From positions 620,001-684,000 of the forward strand of contig NZ_CANMXB010000001.1 in the NCBI RefSeq assembly GCF_947501785.1: a DNA stretch of 64,000 nt, given 5' to 3'. Shown here piece after piece: positions 63,553 to 64,000 of the stretch (the stretch's first letter is position 1; every line of letters begins with the position of its first letter). Below the pieces are notes generated by a model. The model did not search any database. It was not told the DNA's origin and saw only the letters and a program-made list of their open reading frames with translations. A program made the position numbers and the translations under genes. This DNA is from an uncultured Litoreibacter sp. Lineage in GTDB: Bacteria > Pseudomonadota > Alphaproteobacteria > Rhodobacterales > Rhodobacteraceae.

Positions 63553-63558
63553 ATGTGT

Positions 63559-64000
63559 CTAAATGCCGCCGTGTCCGCCGCCAAACTGGGTCAGCACGGC
63601 GTTGACGGCTGTTTGGTCCAGGGTGAGCCCATGTTGGGACTGCACGGCTTGGCCGAACAGCTCAAACACGTCAGCGGCCAAGCCCTCGCTCGCGGCTGAA
63701 TTCAGCTGAGCCAGCAGCGCCTGCGCCCGTTCGGTGGTCGTGTCCGGGGCCGAGATATTCGTTAGCTCCACCAGCGCCGCGCGGCCTTGTGGGCCTTGTA
63801 CGAAGGCCACGCCATTTTCTTCGAGGTCAAAGACGGTGGCCAACATGCCAATCGGGGCCTCTTCGATAAAGTCGGTGCGGCCAAGGTCCGTTTCGGCCTT
63901 GGCGGCGAGATCGAGCGAGGCCATGCGCGTGCCGGCAGCCACCTTTTCCTGCAACTCAGTGCCGAGCGCGGCGAGGCGCTGCGCGGTCTGGTCGGCGGTC
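63559..64000 (-). CDS. C-terminal part of a PpiD/SurA-like peptidyl-prolyl isomerase (partial)
   Basis: The frame is open to the right edge, so only about 147 C-terminal residues are seen. They include FIEEAPIGMLATVFDLEENG and VAFVQGPQGRAALVELTNIS, resembling the periplasmic C-terminal region of PpiD-type membrane-anchored chaperones, which in this group often precede trpE. A start inside the window (TTG at 63954) is not credible because the frame continues upstream with sensible residues (TAQRLAALGTELQEK). Confidence 0.72.
   Translation of the reverse strand, partial: TADQTAQRLAALGTELQEKVAAGTRMASLDLAAKAETDLGRTDFIEEAPIGMLATVFDLEENGVAFVQGPQGRAALVELTNISAPDTTTERAQALLAQLNSAASEGLAADVFELFGQAVQSQHGLTLDQTAVNAVLTQFGGGHGGI

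Noticed and set aside
63559-63954. Reading the right-edge gene as a complete 131-residue protein
   Set aside because: The frame continues without a stop to the window edge with residues that fit the family, so the visible part is the C-terminus of a longer gene.
1-64000. tRNA, rRNA, CRISPR arrays, insertion sequences or integrases
   Set aside because: I looked for TTCGAATC/TTCGAGTC-type tRNA arms, regular repeat-spacer arrays and transposase or integrase motifs and saw none. The toxin block therefore has no visible mobility gene or attachment repeat.

Overview
The window is a contiguous piece of an alphaproteobacterial chromosome, almost certainly a marine Rhodobacteraceae (Roseobacter-type) genome. 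The signs are the CckA-ChpT-CtrA phosphotransferase ChpT, the OlsB/OlsA ornithine-lipid pair, LpxI in place of LpxH, the uppS-cdsA-dxr-rseP-bamA-ompH-fabZ-lpxA-lpxI-lpxB cluster, trpGDC-moaC-moeA-lexA, a LexA box of the GTTC-N7-GTTC type, and lysis genes of the gene transfer agent (GTA) type. Genes are dense, many overlap as ATGA, and I saw no tRNA, rRNA, CRISPR array, insertion sequence or integrase.

Layout. 1-7760: chpT, a DUF3553 protein, olsB-olsA, a ThiE-like protein, a TrmJ-like methyltransferase, ctaA, an M32 carboxypeptidase and a membrane acyltransferase. 7764-15635 (minus): an AraC-type regulator followed by a dipeptide-type ABC transporter with a Tat-exported binding protein and an unusual, internally expanded permease. 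15678-25000: miaA and the pyrH-frr-uppS-cdsA-dxr-rseP backbone. pyrH and frr are split by a 2.9 kb accessory block (17402-20334) holding a small helper-like protein, a Tox-REase-5 nuclease toxin and two Imm52-type immunity paralogues. 25114-31733: bamA, ompH/skp and the lipid A genes. 31714-41250: YbaK-like, glnE, IalB-like, a HerA-like ATPase, an iron-binding protein gene, mazG and an M20 amidohydrolase. 41304-49902: flavin reductase, class III aminotransferase, PlsC-like acyltransferase, murI, argC, ccmE, a GTA-type endolysin-holin pair, a PaaG-like hydratase, a DUF2087 protein and a GNAT. 49939-64000: gltA, gltX, comEC, lexA, moeA-moaC-trpC-trpD-trpG, a divergent polysaccharide deacetylase, a palindrome-rich gap, trpE and the end of a PpiD/SurA-like gene.

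Most genes are housekeeping. The parts that deserve attention are: (i) the toxin-immunity block inserted into the pyrH-frr junction; (ii) two tandem minus-strand small-RNA candidates at 36220-36425, one carrying an anti-Shine-Dalgarno CTTCCTCCC segment; (iii) a run of three hairpin-forming palindromes at 61659-61744; (iv) four copies of GTAC at exact 11-bp spacing at 9879-9915; (v) paired palindromes over the promoter of the iron-binding protein gene; and (vi) several scattered genes that in Rhodobacter serve the GTA life cycle (chpT, endolysin-holin, comEC, lexA). All functions are read from sequence motifs and family knowledge; no database search was run.
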